The notes: a model not told the origin generated them from the letters alone. A stretch of DNA of 64,000 bases from Dastarcus helophoroides (GCA_028583605.1 CM053331.1:9780857-9844856); one strand, 5' to 3'. Numbered from the stretch's first letter, positions 9,613-21,711 are shown. Program-made: numbers and translations.

Positions 9613-12056
9613 TTTTTTTCAAGTTTAATCCACTTGCAAAGGGTAACCACATTATGCTTTCAAAGCACTGCGAGTAGGGTGCGGAAACAAGGATAGATGG
9701 TGATGAACCGCTTTCTTAAACAAGGATAGGTTGTAATTTTTGAGGAAAATTCCTTTCGTTACCAAGTTCCATAATTTGGAAGTTCTATAGAAAAAAAAAG
9801 TCTCCGTAGACAGAAATCCTCACTGTGTCAAGCTGGACTGCACAGGAATTTGCTGTCTCCGACTGTCTAGTATGCCTCAAGAATCTTGCCCTTGGGGGGA
9901 TCAATCCTATTAGTTCCTGCGAGCATCTTCCATGTTACTTCTTGTATAAAAGAGACAAGTCACCAACCATACACCTGTGCTCTAGTGTTTCGAGATAATC
10001 GGTCAGACTCTCGTCATCAATTAGGCGAATCGCTCTTCCTTGAATTGAATCCAAGAGAGCTAGAGTGTGTTTTGGGGCTAAAGTCCAAACATGAGAACAG
10101 TATTCTAGTGTTGGCCTAACTTGAGCTTTGTATAGTGTTAACAGCTGATGAGATGTGAAGTACTTTTTAGCTCTAAAAAAAAGCCTAGCTTCAGAGAGAC
10201 GAATTTGGCAATGGCGCGCACATGATCGTCCCAAGAGAAGTTAGTGCTTGCATTCACTCCTAAGATAGATAGATTAGATTATTTCGGAAGGATTTTACCG
10301 TCCATTATTATGTTTGTTGCCTTATTCCTTGATGTTTTCTTAGAGAAAACCCCGGCCTGAGTTTTTGAAGCATTGAAGTCGACCAAATTGTTCTTACCCC
10401 ATTTCAGAATAATCTCGAGATCTTGATTATGTGTCTGTATCTGCTGTTTCCTTAGTCAATCTGAAGCACCGGTAGATAATGGTTTGTCGGAGAAAAAAGA
10501 TGACACAAGGTTACTAAGATCTGTGTAGCTGTATATAGGGTTGGAAGTTGAAGCTAAGAGATCGTTTATGTGTAACAAAAATAGAGTAGAAGACAGAACA
10601 GACCCCTGAGGCACCCCTGCGTTAATCGCAAATGTTTCGGATGAGATGCCATCGGGACGACCTGAAGAGATCTGTCAGCGAGAAAATTGTATATCAAATG
10701 ACAGTGTCCAGAAAGAAGACCATAGGATATTAATTTGGCGAGAAGAGATCGGTGCCAGACTCTGTCAAAAGCCTTTGAGATATTTAATGCCATAATCCTA
10801 GCCTCATCATGTTTTTCCATAACCGAGTTACAGATATGAGTAATATATGCCAGTAGATTGCTAGTGGAACGTTGTTGTCTAAAATCGTATTGCCTGTCGA
10901 AGACGATTTTCCTTCAGAAATTTGAGAATTTTGATGTTAATAACCTTTTCCATGACTTTAGATATAACTGGTAACAAAGATATAGGGCGATAGCTGTTAG
11001 CCAGATTCCTTTTTCCCTTTTTAGGAACAGACTGCACTCTAGCAGATTTTCAGATGTCAGGGAATACACCTTTGTTGTAAGAGAGCGTAAACAATTTGCT
11101 TAGGAAAGGAGTCAACCCTGGGGCGCACTTCTTAAGAACAATAGCGGGAATACCATCAAGGCCAGAAGCCTTCGAGGCGACGAATTCAAGGAGAATATTC
11201 CTGATTGTGCGTTGTCTGAAAACAACTTCAGGCATCGAAGTGCCAACCTTAGGAAGAATAGGGGGTTTTGCGTTTCGAGAATCAAGATTGGAATTTTCAG
11301 CAAACCTTCAGGCTAACATATCAGCCTTTTCCTTGGAGGTAGTAGCAATATTGCTATTTTCATCGAGTAAAGGTGGCAAATTTAAATATGTAAAATTCTT
11401 TCCAATCGACTTTGCAAATCCACAAAAGGTACTGGAACCGTTCGGACAGTTGATAAGTCTCTGGTGTATTTTACGATCGAAATCACATTTTGCCTCGTCA
11501 ATAACCCGTTTACAAGAATTTCGTGCATCTACAAATATGGTAAGAGTCTTGACTGAGGGATTATTTCGCCAAACGACGATATGCGTGATTTTTGCAAGAG
11601 ACAGCCAGAACACATTTTTCAGTGAACCAAGATTTACTGGAGGCAGACTTCTTTTGGGAGTGGGGAATTGAGCATTCCGTACCAATCAGGATAGTTTCCG
11701 TGATGGATTCGGCGACTAAGGAAGGGTTGTCTGAGTTAAAGCAGACTTCCTGCCATGGGAAAGATGCAAAGAAGTCTCTTAATTCTTTCCAATTTGCAGT
11801 GTTAAAGTGCCAAACCCTACAGGACTGAGTCTGGAAAGAAGGTGCTATATGATGCGAGCGAGAGGCTGCTACAAGCTTGTGATCCGAATTTCCAAGCGGT
11901 GATGTCGCAGAGATTTTATACGAATTTTGTGAATTTGTAAGGAAAAGGTCGAGTAGATTAGGTTGATGGGTATCTACATAAGGACTTCTTGTGGGTTCCT
12001 CAACTAATTGCGATAGTCTACTTTGCAATAGTCCGCTTTGAGAGTTATTATTATTA
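9613..12056 (-). mobile_element. Jockey/CR1-like LINE, longest copy
   Basis: Minus-strand non-LTR retrotransposon of about 2.4 kb. The 3' end is a short A-run (T-run at 9613-9619 on the plus strand) after TAATGTGGTTACCC...GTGGATTAAACTTG. Going upstream it holds the C-terminal region, reverse transcriptase, linker, and the last part of the endonuclease, and it stops abruptly near 12056 beside an ATT-repeat tract. It is 5'-truncated: the N-terminal half of the endonuclease and any ORF1 are missing. It is the best template for the family, of which 1515-1990 and 4278-5625 are shorter copies. Confidence 0.75.
9670..11685 (-). pseudogene. LINE linker and reverse transcriptase, broken
   Basis: The linker frame (11308-11685) includes CKRVIDEAKCDFDRKIHQRL and ends ENSNIATTSKEKADMLA. 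Next come SKASGLDGIPAIVLKKCAPGLTPFLSKLFTLSYNKGVFPDI (11070-11190) and KKGKRNLANSYRPISLLPVISKVM (about 10950-11025). Motif A follows as ALNISKAFDRVWH (10750-10800), then the motif B region GVPQGSVLS. The catalytic box is decayed to YSYTDLSN where YADD is expected. SNLSILGVNASTNFSWDDHVRAIAKF, LLTLYKAQVRPTLEYCSHVW and the IRLIDDESLTDYLETLEH block complete the order. Several frameshifts and stops interrupt it. Family function is synthesis of cDNA at a nicked target; this copy lacks an intact active site. Confidence 0.7.
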
Positions 12057-12073
12057 TTTATTATTAAAACCAA
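11561..12073 (-). pseudogene. LINE apurinic-like endonuclease, C-terminal half
   Basis: An open minus-strand frame of 170 codons whose real LINE part starts near 12043 (the first residues are read from the flanking ATT-repeat). Seen: RLSQLVEEPTRSPYVD, then QPNLLDLFLTN, then SPLGNSDHKLV, the SDH motif that carries the last catalytic Asp-His pair of the AP-endonuclease fold. These nick target DNA in Jockey/CR1-type LINEs. The N-terminal catalytic residues are missing because the copy is 5'-truncated. The frame ends at 11561 and the polyprotein continues in another frame (11685-11308), so a frameshift separates endonuclease from linker. Confidence 0.7.
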
Positions 12074-13065
12074 TATCTTTCTTCAAATATTCTTAAAATT
12101 GTTGAAGTCAAACTTATTAAATGGTGTAAAGCTTTAATTTGTATAAAATAAAGTCGAAATAGTTAAAAAAAAAGACAAAACAAGATTTTGAGATATGATT
12201 AAGTATAAAAATAAAGTTTTAATTAAAATTATATGGCTTTTGAAGCATTATTAATATTTTTTAATGCTGAAAAGTTCTTTGAGCTTTAGTTGAAACATTA
12301 GGAATAACGAGAAATAGTTTAGATAAACGTCACACTTAAAAAAACAGAAAATTAAAATAAAACGAGAGAAAAAAAATTTTGAGAATCAAATCAAAATTTG
12401 AACTGATGTCGAAAATCCAAAATAGGACTCAGGATTTTGAAATTCTCAGAAAATCTCGATTACAATATATAAAAAAATTACCTATCCAACTTTTAGGTGA
12501 GGTTTAAGAAACATGGAAAATATTTGGAATTTAAACATAACCACTTTCAAGTCAAATTTTCGAAACAAAATTTTCATGAAAAGAAAAATAGAGAAAAAAA
12601 TCGAAATTTTTGATCAGATCCTTGAAGTTAATAAAACAAGTCAGGGAGTAGTCGAAAAATCGATATTAAAGACAACATTTAAAATAACACGCTAAAATCT
12701 TTCAGTTTCAAAAAATACAAATTAAAAATTTTAGACCCAAATTTCCACTTAAAAAAAAATTGAAAGCAATTATTTATTTAAAAGACTCAAAATTTAGTGT
12801 TTAAATTTAAATAAAAATTCAAATTTATTTATAATATCTAATTTGAAATTAAAATTTAAATTGTTATTTGAATATCCTAAAGTTTTAACTTAAATTGTAA
12901 GGTTGCAGAATTAGGTTAAAACTGAATCTAAATCACTTTAGAATAAAACCGGGTAAGAAAAAAACAAATTACGTTTGTCAATAAAACAATTTCATAAAAA
13001 ATTAAATGACAATGAAAAAGGTCATGAATTTATAAAAATGTCTTAACTTAAATAACATTGATTGC
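12057..13065 (+). repeat. Degenerate AT-rich array (A-rich on plus)
   Basis: A-rich version of the same loose texture (AAAAATTTTGA, GTCGAAA words). It continues with lower density at 13490-13885. No gene seen. Confidence 0.5.
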
Positions 13066-13475
13066 TTTTGGAGGAACGGGCTGGTCCTTGGTTATCTTCA
13101 AAAATTGAAATACAAATCTTGTCCCCTGAAACCAAGAAAGATTAAAAAATAATCTTTACTGATTTCAGGGGACAAGATTTGTATTTCAACATTGATTACG
13201 ATTTAAAAAATATTAATATATGTCCCCCGGAGTAAAAGTACATTTCCGGACTTCGATGTTTGTTAGCCTCAGCTAACGCCTCGACAAAAATTTATATCGT
13301 CGCCCGGAAATGTATTCCTTCTTCTAATAGAAACACAATATAACTCTGAAGATGACAGCTTGGCTGTCAAAACGCGTTAGAGCAACGTTTGTTGTGTTTT
13401 TTAATCTTTCTTGGTTTCAGGAGACAAGTTCTGTATTTCAATTTTTGAAAATAACCAAGGACCAGTCCGTTCTAC
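13066..13475. mobile_element. Hammerhead repeat family 1, composite copy
   Basis: The first part (13066-13187) is a short foldback: GAACGGGCTGGTCCTTGG, then arms of CAAATCTTGTCCCCTGAAA and its inverse. It is flanked by a 12-bp direct repeat, AACATTGATTGC / AACATTGATTAC (13054-13065, 13188-13199; 11 of 12 identical). The second part (about 13342-13475) is a plus-oriented half element with the hammerhead-like core and the inverse outer end GGACCAGTCCGTTC. Between them, 13230-13320 has its own inverted ends (ACATTTCCGG ... CCGGAAATGT). The two parts may be independent insertions or one rearranged dimer. Confidence 0.6.
13342..13384 (+). ncRNA. Hammerhead-like core, family 1, covarying stem II
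   Basis: CTGAAGA (13346-13352), one extra T, stem II GACAGC/GCTGTC around TTG, then AAAAC where the family has GAAAC, GC loop, GTT cleavage triplet, and AGAG of helix I. Stem II differs from the family form GATAGC/GCTATC by a paired change (T-A to C-G), so base pairing is preserved. The lost G12 probably inactivates this copy. Confidence 0.55.
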
Positions 13476-13889
13476 ATAACTATTAACTAAAAATTTTAAC
13501 AAAAAGCAGCAATAATTTTGAGAGAAAATTTGAAATACACAAATAATGTCGTGAATTTTGAAATTTAAATTCGAAATTGTTGGGAAATAGAACAGTTTCC
13601 AAATTAAATCTGAAATATTGAGATTAAAATTTTAATTGTGGGTAATATCCTCAACCTATAAAAAAATGTTAGGTTTACACTCGCAGTCATGATGAAAATT
13701 GTAAACATTTTTAGATATCAAATTTTTAAGAAAGTATCCACATTTTTATAAAAATCTGAACAATTGAGCGTAAAATCTAAACTTTAGGAGAAGAGTTACA
13801 TATTTGAAGAAAAACAGCAAATTTTTAATAAAGTTTGCATAAAAAATTTCATATTTATATAGAAGCTTATCTGGGAATTTCGAAAATAT

Positions 13890-14285
13890 TGTAACGCACT
13901 GTAAGTAGATGGAATAGAATTTAGAATAGAATTGTAGAATTTAGTACATAAGAAAAGTTTCTAGAATGATCTGACAAGGGTAAAGCGACCGCGATAACGA
14001 AGCAAACGGCAGATAAGCGTTCCCGAAATTTCGGCAAACGATAAGCCTTATCTGCCGGATTGTTCTAGAACTTGGATGCCAAAACTATATAAGGCGGTCA
14101 GCTTTCCTTCGAGTCAGTTAGTTAGAATCAGTGTAAGTGTTAGTGTTAGTGTTAGTGAGTTAGTAGAAGTCAATAATAAGTGAGTCAATTGTTCAATTGT
14201 GGTGATCCAAGTTTAGTTGAGTAATAAAGTGGGTATTATTTTCAATTCACGTGTGAATCAATTCGAACCGATAACGCACGTAACA
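13890..14285 (+). mobile_element. Solo LTR, Ty3/Gypsy type
   Basis: A 396-bp sequence beginning TGTAAC and ending GTAACA, flanked by a 4-bp duplication ATAT (13886-13889 and 14286-14289). It has the parts of an LTR in order: an upstream region with GATAAG motifs, a TATA box (TATATAA, 14086-14092), a TCAGTTAG start-like region, a TTAGTG short tandem tract (about 14132-14160) and AATAAA (14223-14228). No internal retroviral-type genes lie beside it, so it is a solo LTR left by recombination. Related copies at 17632-17993 and 27982-28334 lie on the minus strand. Confidence 0.8.
14006..14061 (+). promoter_or_regulatory. Inverted GATA-site palindrome in LTR U3
   Basis: CGGCAGATAAGCG and CTTATCTGCCG face each other with a second CGATAAG between them. 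The same arrangement (GATAAGCG, then GCGATAA.C, then TTATCTG or a decayed form) is kept in the two minus-strand LTRs. Conservation among otherwise diverged LTRs suggests an enhancer bound by GATA-type factors; that is inference. Confidence 0.5.
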
Positions 14286-16336
14286 ATATAATAGAAATTT
14301 TCGGATTAAGGTTCAAATTCTGAAAACAATTAGGAAAATCTTCTAGAAAACTTAAAAAAAAATGTCGCGAATTTGAAAAGAAACTTTTTTATGTGTGATT
14401 TTAGTCGAAATGAATGAATTTTTTGTCCGCAAAATACTTTTGAGCACTACTGTAGGCATTTGAAGAATCATAGAGGTAATCTGTTGGCTTATTGCCCCCC
14501 CCCCCTATCACCTGTTTGGGCTCTTAATTTTATGAGAACTACTTATTTAAGATAGTACACCAGTCAATTGCTTTTCCATAGGTTTTGTTTAAATTTTTGT
14601 CAGATATTACTAACAGTGTTACCCACACTCCTGCAAAATTAAAAGACCCATACTAGTACTGAAACCGAGATGTTCAATTTTAAACTAAGTACTTTTATCT
14701 TGATTTTAATTTATTTCTATTAATTTCTCATTATTTAAGGTAATATTGTGAATGAAATAGTAAAATATGTGGATTTCTAGTGGTACCGTTTTTGAATACT
14801 CAAACTTTGGAATTGTACATGTCACGAAATTTCGATGCTTTTTTCCGTACTTTAGGAAAACATCCTGAAGTAACGGCAACATGACAGCTTCACTACCCCA
14901 CTAGATGCATTTGGCTGCTTTGGCAAAAGCTTCTGTCGCGGCAATCTTATTGCACACTGTTGTCGGCTCAGAAAATCTACTGCGAAGCGGCTTGGGAATT
15001 TGTTATTGTAGTCTACACTAAAAATCAAGTAATTATGGCAGTTTAGCGTGTACGTTTCCCTTACGCAGTGGAGATCTAACGTTCCAAAAACGTTTTGCTA
15101 CGATTACTGCCGGTGAACTGCCTTAAAAATCGGTTTTTCTCCTTTTATGGGAAAACGTAAAATTGTTGTCGTTTCCTTTTTACAATGTTTTATAATAGTA
15201 TGGAATATTTGTGTTTGATAGAATTATAAAATGCAATTTTTCAGCAAACATTTTAAGAAGATGTTTTATTGATATAAAAATTCATTCACTTCCCATAAAT
15301 GATGAAAAAATGAAAATAAAAACCTATTGTTACAATGTCCATATTGGAATAATATCTTTTTGTTTATTAATATTTATCCTGACGAACCTAAAGAGGCAAG
15401 TAAAGAAAATCTTTGACGACTATATCTTCCAAGGAAAATTCGTAATAAGCCGGCTTTTGTGCTTACAACAGTATAAATGTCAACTACCGCTTACAATGTT
15501 TTTCCTCGCCACAAAAACGCTAAATGTTTTGATACATTTCCCGGAATGCCCCCGATTGTGTACTACATCTCTCAAAAGAGAATATTTTTGTGCTAATATT
15601 TACAAAGCCAGTAATTCGACAAAAGAGTTGAGGTAGCGAACACAAAGTTACTCCGCCTTATTTGCTAAGCAAATAATATTGTTTTTACGTGCTTTAATAA
15701 AAGCTCGTAATATCTGAGAATATTGGTGTAAAAGTCGAATTTAACTTTCATAGATTCGGTGTTGGAATACTGTTAAATTAACTGCTTGTAAAAATTTTTG
15801 ATAAAAATATCGTAAAGCTATCGCATGAGCATGAACCGACATATTGTGTGTATTCTAAACTTCATGGCAAATATAAAGTATTTACGGACCAATTTAAAAC
15901 TGAATGTTATAGCGTAATGAAAGCGTGCAGTATTAAAAACAGTAAATTATGATAGGCATTGTATATTATGCTACCATTTTGACAATACATCATTGTATTC
16001 ATAAATGATATTATTGTGGTTACATATTATGTTTGAGCTAATCAAAAAAGGCTGAATATTACTAATTAGACGGGAGAAAATTTTGATTTTCGTGGACAAA
16101 TGCGAAAGTTTAAATCAATGTGCGATTGCCAAAAACTCTCTGAATTCTTTATTAAATAGAAAAACAATATCTAATTCAGTATATTTTTGAGCCAGTTTTG
16201 TTTCAGAAGTTGCTTAATAGGCACGTATACTGTCGATTCGGTCTAAGATTGCCATTACATCACAATAAATGTTCAAATAAAGTAAGATTTAAAATCTGAG
16301 TCAGTTTAATGACTCAATTTGACATATCAAGAGAGA
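14286..16336. other. Mostly unique DNA, no gene recognised
   Basis: Contains an 11-C run (14495-14505) and moderately complex sequence. Apart from the frame at 15211-15636 nothing looks protein-coding. No paired repeat ends were found. Confidence 0.4.
15211..15636 (+). CDS. Hypothetical 141-codon ORF, doubtful
   Basis: One of the longest uninterrupted frames here not attributable to a transposable element. The protein has a hydrophobic stretch near residues 48-58 (IGIISFCLLIFIL), is lysine- and isoleucine-rich, and contains scattered Cys. I recognise no domain or family. There is no neighbouring exon-like sequence and no clear splice context. In DNA this AT-rich, a frame of this length by chance in 64 kb is not surprising, so it is listed only as a candidate. 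Confidence 0.15.
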   Translation: MFDRIIKCNFSANILRRCFIDIKIHSLPINDEKMKIKTYCYNVHIGIISFCLLIFILTNLKRQVKKIFDDYIFQGKFVISRLLCLQQYKCQLPLTMFFLATKTLNVLIHFPECPRLCTTSLKREYFCANIYKASNSTKELR

Positions 16337-16792
16337 TTCTAATATACAAACTAATAGGCTTGAATATTTATTATATTCGAAGTCTGGAAAACAAAGAGCC
16401 GCTTCGATGGTGTTAGATCTCGTCATTTTGGTATATTCAACTCGAATGACAACAAATGTTCCAGCAAGTAAATACTAAAGAATCAACAGACGTCGCCTGT
16501 GTGACTCTTAATACTACAGCCACCTATTGATCCATAGAGAAACTATGGCAAACGCTAATAAGTGTCGTATGCAAAGAGAATGTAACAATATCGCAACCAA
16601 TCTTTGGTGTGCAAACTTCGAATCTAATAAATGTTCAATCCTATTGGTCTGTGCATTAGAATCCTTGTCTTCTGGGACCTTCCTAGAGAGCAACCGTTTC
16701 GCTAGGTGTTTGTGTTTCAACTATTAATAGTTCAGCTATCTATACACCTAGAGGGCTGCATAACTGTAATACAGGTTGCATTCTATTTGCGT
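16337..16792 (+). mobile_element. Hammerhead repeat family 3, second copy
   Basis: A 456-bp element with an exact 13-bp flanking duplication ATATCAAGAGAGA (16324-16336 and 16793-16805). Its left arm, right-arm remnant and 3' tail (ATCCTTGTCTTCTGG ... AGAGGGCTGCAT ... GGTTGCATTC) match the element at 7508-7918. The inner part of the inverted repeat is replaced by about 150 bp of other sequence (16470-16610). The left-arm minus-strand hammerhead is decayed (ATGACGA, GAAGC), so this copy should not self-cleave. Confidence 0.7.
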
Positions 16793-16805
16793 ATATCAAG
16801 AGAGA

Positions 16806-17631
16806 GAAAATATAAAACAGAACTAGAACAAATATTCCTGATTAAATTTAAAATAATGTTTTAAAAATAAGAGGGAAAAATAGATAATCAACCTAAGAGA
16901 AATATTGATTTTATTAATGATTATATTAATCAATTTAAAATGAAATAAAGGTATATGTCGCAGTGTTCTGGTGAAATCAGTCGTTTCTTAAACAGTCTAG
17001 GCATTTCATGAAATGCTGCCACATATTAAAATGAATCAGTGTCGACACTAAAAGGGTAGAGATTTCAGATGTTTTATGAAATATCAACATATTTATGCCT
17101 TTCGTTCAAAATTTCTTTTCTTGTAACGTAGTACCATAAAAAACACCAAAATCAATATCAAAAATTAGTTTAAAAATCTGTTACCAAGCTGGAATCTAGA
17201 GAATATCTGTCGAATGTGAGAATGTTCAATAAAACACAATAGTCTACATTAAGTCAGCAATTTGTTTGCAGAATTACTAAATATTTTCTTAGCTGTTGCA
17301 TTAAAATATTTCGCCATGGTTTCTGGACTTCCTATAAAATAGTATTTGTCATAGCCATTTTTTGGTCATGTATTCCCATTTTGATTCTAAATCTTATAGA
17401 TTCAGTCAGTTAGTGAATCAGTTAGTGTAATTTTAAAGGTTTTCATCAAGAAGCAACTACACGTCTGAAGTTTCTAGTCTTTTGGAGTAACACCTATTTA
17501 TTTCAGTATTTGACAGCGTTTCAAAAAATGCCTAGACCCTTCATGAAACGGCTAATTACACAAGAAGGCTTCGACATATATATCTCTAAAAGAAGTTTTA
17601 AAAAGTAGGATAAGTTCTGTTAATATCGTAT
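16806..17631. other. AT-rich unique DNA, no gene seen
   Basis: No paired ends or convincing open frame between the hammerhead repeat and the minus-strand solo LTR. Confidence 0.4.
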
Positions 17632-17993
17632 TGTTGCACGTTATCCGTTCGAGAATTAATACTTCGTGAAATGTAACCACTTTATTTTCAAACTGATTTC
17701 AAAACACTACAATTATAATTCACTTAACTAATTGACCAACTGACTAATGAACTGATCAACCAACTAACTATCTCACGGTTTAATTAATTGACTAAGGGAA
17801 AGAGGACCGCTTATTTATAGCCTTTCGGTTTTCCAGACGGATCTCCGTACATATAAGATTATCGCTTGCGGAAATTTCTGGAGCGCTTATCTACCATTTG
17901 ATTCATTATCGCGGCCGCTTTCCAGTATTATATCTTTCTAGAGAGTTTTTTACAACATCACTAATATAAATTCTATAACTACATTCTGTTACA
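17632..17993 (-). mobile_element. Solo LTR, Ty3/Gypsy type, minus strand
   Basis: A 362-bp LTR with TGTTGC...TGTTACA ends on the plus strand and an exact 4-bp duplication GTAT (17628-17631, 17994-17997). Read on the minus strand it has conserved U3 words (GCGGCCGCGATAATGAATCA, GATAAGCGCTC), TATAAATAA at 17811-17819, and AATAAA at 17681-17686. It is clearly related to the LTR at 27982-28334 and more distantly to 13890-14285. No internal region remains. Confidence 0.8.
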
Positions 17994-18282
17994 GTATTTT
18001 AAAGTTGTGTGGCAAAGTGTTGGCATAAAAAATTTGTTTTTTAGCGTTCACACGTTCTGTAAATTAGATAGGAGTTGTTTGTTAGGCATGGTTTGTTTCA
18101 AAATAAAATAGGCTTAACAAACTTTACAATAAGCAAATACGGTTTATTTTTTCACAAGCGTTTACTGGAAATATCATTCAATAAAGACCACCAAGATTTC
18201 GTCATAAAAACAGGGGGTGTTATATCAATTTTGGGATTCAAATCTCAAGTTTCAACTTGAAACATCAACTTTATTTAATGAA

Positions 18283-18418
18283 ACCGATTGGTTCTTGGTT
18301 ACCTTCGAAAATTGAGAGATAATCTTTGAAGATAATAGCTTGATTATCGAAACAAGTTAGAGCAACTATTGTTGTGTTTTTCACTTGGTTACAAGGGACA
18401 AGATTTTTATATCAAAAT
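18283..18418 (+). mobile_element. Hammerhead repeat family 1, decayed half copy
   Basis: Outer end ACCGATTGGTTCTTGGTTACC, then a plus-strand core TTGAAGATAATAGCTTGATTATCGAAAC with AAGTTAGAGC after it, then TGTTGTGTTTTT and GGGACAAGATTT. The first C of the CTGA box is changed. Stem II can still form (GATAAT with ATTATC) in a shifted register. No target duplication found. Confidence 0.55.
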
Positions 18419-18419
18419 G

Positions 18420-21400
18420 TACTTTTTCCTAAAATTTCAGTTATCCAAAATTTTTATTTTATTGCTATTTTTGTTATTGTAATGTTTCGCAATTTTTTTT
18501 AGGTTAATATTAATTTTGAAATTCATCTTTCTGCAGAAACTTTTTACGCAGACTTGAGGTTTTATTTTTTACATTTAAACTTTAATTTCTAAATTTTAAA
18601 ACCAAAATATAGAAAATAATGAAGAACATAAAATCTTTAATGTTTACTTTTCTTAGAATTTTGACTTTTTCTCAAAATAAAAATTCACACCTCTTACTTT
18701 TTCATTTTTTTTATATTTTAACTTTAAACTAGAAATTTTGACATTCTTTAGAAATCTTTGTTACAAAAAAAATTTTATTAGAATTTGAAATATGTTATCC
18801 AATTGGCATTGCCCCTGCGTCAAGAAATGCAACAAAAAAGTATCAAGATAAGCAGACGGCAACTCGTTAAAGCCGCAAGATCGTTGGAAGAATTTTACGA
18901 AGCATATTCGAGGCAAGCAACGCCACCACAATTATTGTAGTTTAAAATAAATAATTCAGATCAAATCAGCAGAGTGTTCTAAATTCAGCGACCTATCAAT
19001 TCGAAATTACACAAATTTTTTCGAGTAAATTAAAATTTTTGTAGCAAATTAACAAATTTTTTATTTTCAAAATTTTGGCTTTAATGTCTATATTTAAACT
19101 TTTTAAAAACATAAAAACAATAAAATTTAAAAATCCTAATTATACACTTTGGGGAATATCCAACCTTCCAGGAAAACCGTCAGATTTATGACAAAAGCTT
19201 TTTTTTTCTATTTTTCGATATTTTTCAATAAATTTCAGGTTTTTCCTGAAATTGATGGCCTAAACGCTTTTTACTTTTTTTCATACAGCATCGAATTTAA
19301 ACCTAAAATTTCTATTTTTTCTATAAACTTGGACATTCTTCTTCAAATGTTAACCATAATATTGACATTAATGTTTTGAAAATTCTAATGCATACCTTTT
19401 TATTCTTATTTTTGTCCTAAAAACTCAAGTAGACTGGAAACTTGGACTTCATACCCAAAATTTGCATATCTTTTTTCAGAAATATTTCTGGTATTCGAAA
19501 ACCTTTTACTTTTTTTTCAGAATTTAGGCTTTCATCTCGAAATGTTTTCTTTTTTATTGAAAGAAATAAAAATCGACAATTCAGATCTTCGGAATTTAAA
19601 AAAAATTAAAACTGAAAGCATAGGATATAAATAAAAATGAATGAAAAAAATTTTTGATAAAGCCGAAATCTCAAGGAAAAATTCAAATTAAGAATATCTC
19701 GACAATCTTCTTTAATTTGTTTTTTAACTTATTGTAACTTTGTCTAATTTTTTTGCTTTTTACTATTTTTCCCAAGGTTTTTAAATTTAATTATAAAAAT
19801 TACTACTTTAAAAGGTAAATGTCGACTAAATTGAAGAAATTGACACTTTAGAAAAAATTTTGACTGTTTTTCTCCTAAAATTTTATAATAAATTTGGATT
19901 AATTCAAATTTCGGTTTTTACATTACATTTTTTGCCTTATTAATATTATTGGTTTGCAATGTTTCGAAAAATTTAACTTCTCCTAAAATTTAGACTTTAA
20001 CCTTCAAAAAATTTATTTTCTTATCCATATTTCGAATTTCTTTTTACATATTCAATTTTTATGTTTTCAAATTTTTAATTTACTTGCTCCATTTTAAACC
20101 TAAAATATCGAAAATGTTGAAAAACGTATAATTTTTAATATTTTCCTGAAATACTGACTTTTTTTGAAATTTGGATTTTTTTCTTAAAATGTAAGTTTAT
20201 ACTATTTATTTGTATATTTTTCCCAAATTTTGACAGTACAAACTCGAAATGTCTTAAATTTTAAAAGTTTTGTTTCGAAACGATTGTTATCTCGAATTTC
20301 TCAGTTCTTTTTATAGGAATAAGTTGTTCTCGAATTCCTGGCTTTACCACGATATTTAGAATTTTTTAAGAAACAAAATCAATGAAATTAGAAACTGCAA
20401 CTTAAAATATTTAGGGAGAAACCAAATATCGAAAACAGATATTTAAATTTATAAAAAGAATTTGTCTGCTTTATTTCTTAAAAGCTTCAAATTTATTCTT
20501 AATATTTTGAGTTTTTGATTTTTATTTTTTTTCGCCACGGTATCAAGGTTTAACTCAAATTTTCAATTGTTTTTAGCAATTTAATCTTTACTATACCTAA
20601 CATTGAATTGTATAACTTTTTTCATTGAAATGTTGGAGAAGAGTTTCAAGTTTAAAGTCCATTTTAATTTAGATATTTTCATTTGTTTCTGGGGATTTCA
20701 ATTCATAAAAACCTTTTTCCAATTTCTTCAATAAATTAATAAAATATTTTAAAATCGACATTTTTTTTTATTTATTAAACATTTTTCCTAAAATTTTTGA
20801 GGCCTAAAAAATACCAACAATTACGATTTTAATATCTCTTTTTCAAAATGTTGGTTTCCTCAGTTTCTTTTTATTCACATGGTCCTTAAAATTTAATGAA
20901 ATAATTTATAATATGAAAACATTTTTTGAAACTTAAGTTTTTGCTCAAAGCTACGAGTTTACATTTTATATTTTGTTCCTAAAGATTCGACTGTAAACTA
21001 CAACTTTTATACTTTCTACCCAAAATTTTCATTTTTTCCAGAAATACTTCTTGTTTTCTAGAAATAATGACTCTTTTTTAGAATCTGGGTTTTCGTTTTG
21101 AACTACTACTATCTTATTCAAACAATTTAAGAAACCTAGTTTTATTTCAAATTAGTGTGTTTTTTTTTTATTAGGGTTCAGTCAATTTCTCTCAATGTCA
21201 AGATTGTTGGAACAAAGTAAAAGTCGATAATTCGATTTGTAGTCCTAGAAAGAGGAAAAAAACTAAAAATATAGTGGAAAATCTCCGAAGAAAAATTTGA
21301 AGTAAATGAAAAGTTGAAAATTTTCTTTTGTTTGCTTTTTGAAAAATTAAAATTTTAACTTGTAAACTCAGATTTTCTACGCAAAAAATTAAGATTTCGG

Positions 21401-21705
21401 AGAATTTCAAGAAAAGTTTCAAATTTCCCATTTCAAATTTTAGGTAAAAAAACTTTCCAGTTGCAGTCAAAAAATTTGGAACAAAACTGTAAATTTTTAG
21501 AAACTTGAACTTTATTAAAAATTCAAATTTTGACATAAAAAATCTAGCAAAGGTAGATTATTTTGGTTTCACCCCCAAACAAACATTTAAAAAAAATACC
21601 AATTGTTTTGCAAAAAAAATGAAATAATTTGGAAAATACAATTTTTTTTTAAAACTTAGAATTCGACCTTTCAGTTTTAATTACAAAGTTTCGCATCTAA
21701 ACGGT
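18420..21705 (-). repeat. Degenerate AT-rich array (T-rich on plus)
   Basis: More than 3 kb of quasi-periodic TTTT.AAAATTT(CGA)ACTTTTT texture, read on the minus strand as GAAATTTTGAAAAA words. Frames such as 21198-21536 (minus) and 19149-19379 (plus) are low-complexity by-products rich in Phe, Leu, Ile and Lys. Confidence 0.6.
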
Positions 21706-21711
21706 AATATA

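Noticed and set aside
9613..12056. Potentially active LINE
   Set aside because: The catalytic box is YTDL in place of YADD, several frames are broken, and the 5' half of the endonuclease is missing.
14495..14505. Functional poly(C) tract
   Set aside because: A single 11-C run with no associated element ends; most likely a simple-sequence expansion or a sequencing-length uncertainty.
15211..15636. Possible host gene of 141 codons
   Set aside because: No domain, no neighbouring exon signals and a length within chance for this AT content. Kept only as a low-confidence candidate.
21198..21536. 112-codon minus-strand frame
   Set aside because: Lies wholly inside the degenerate AT-rich array and consists of Phe, Leu, Lys and Ile runs produced by low-complexity sequence.
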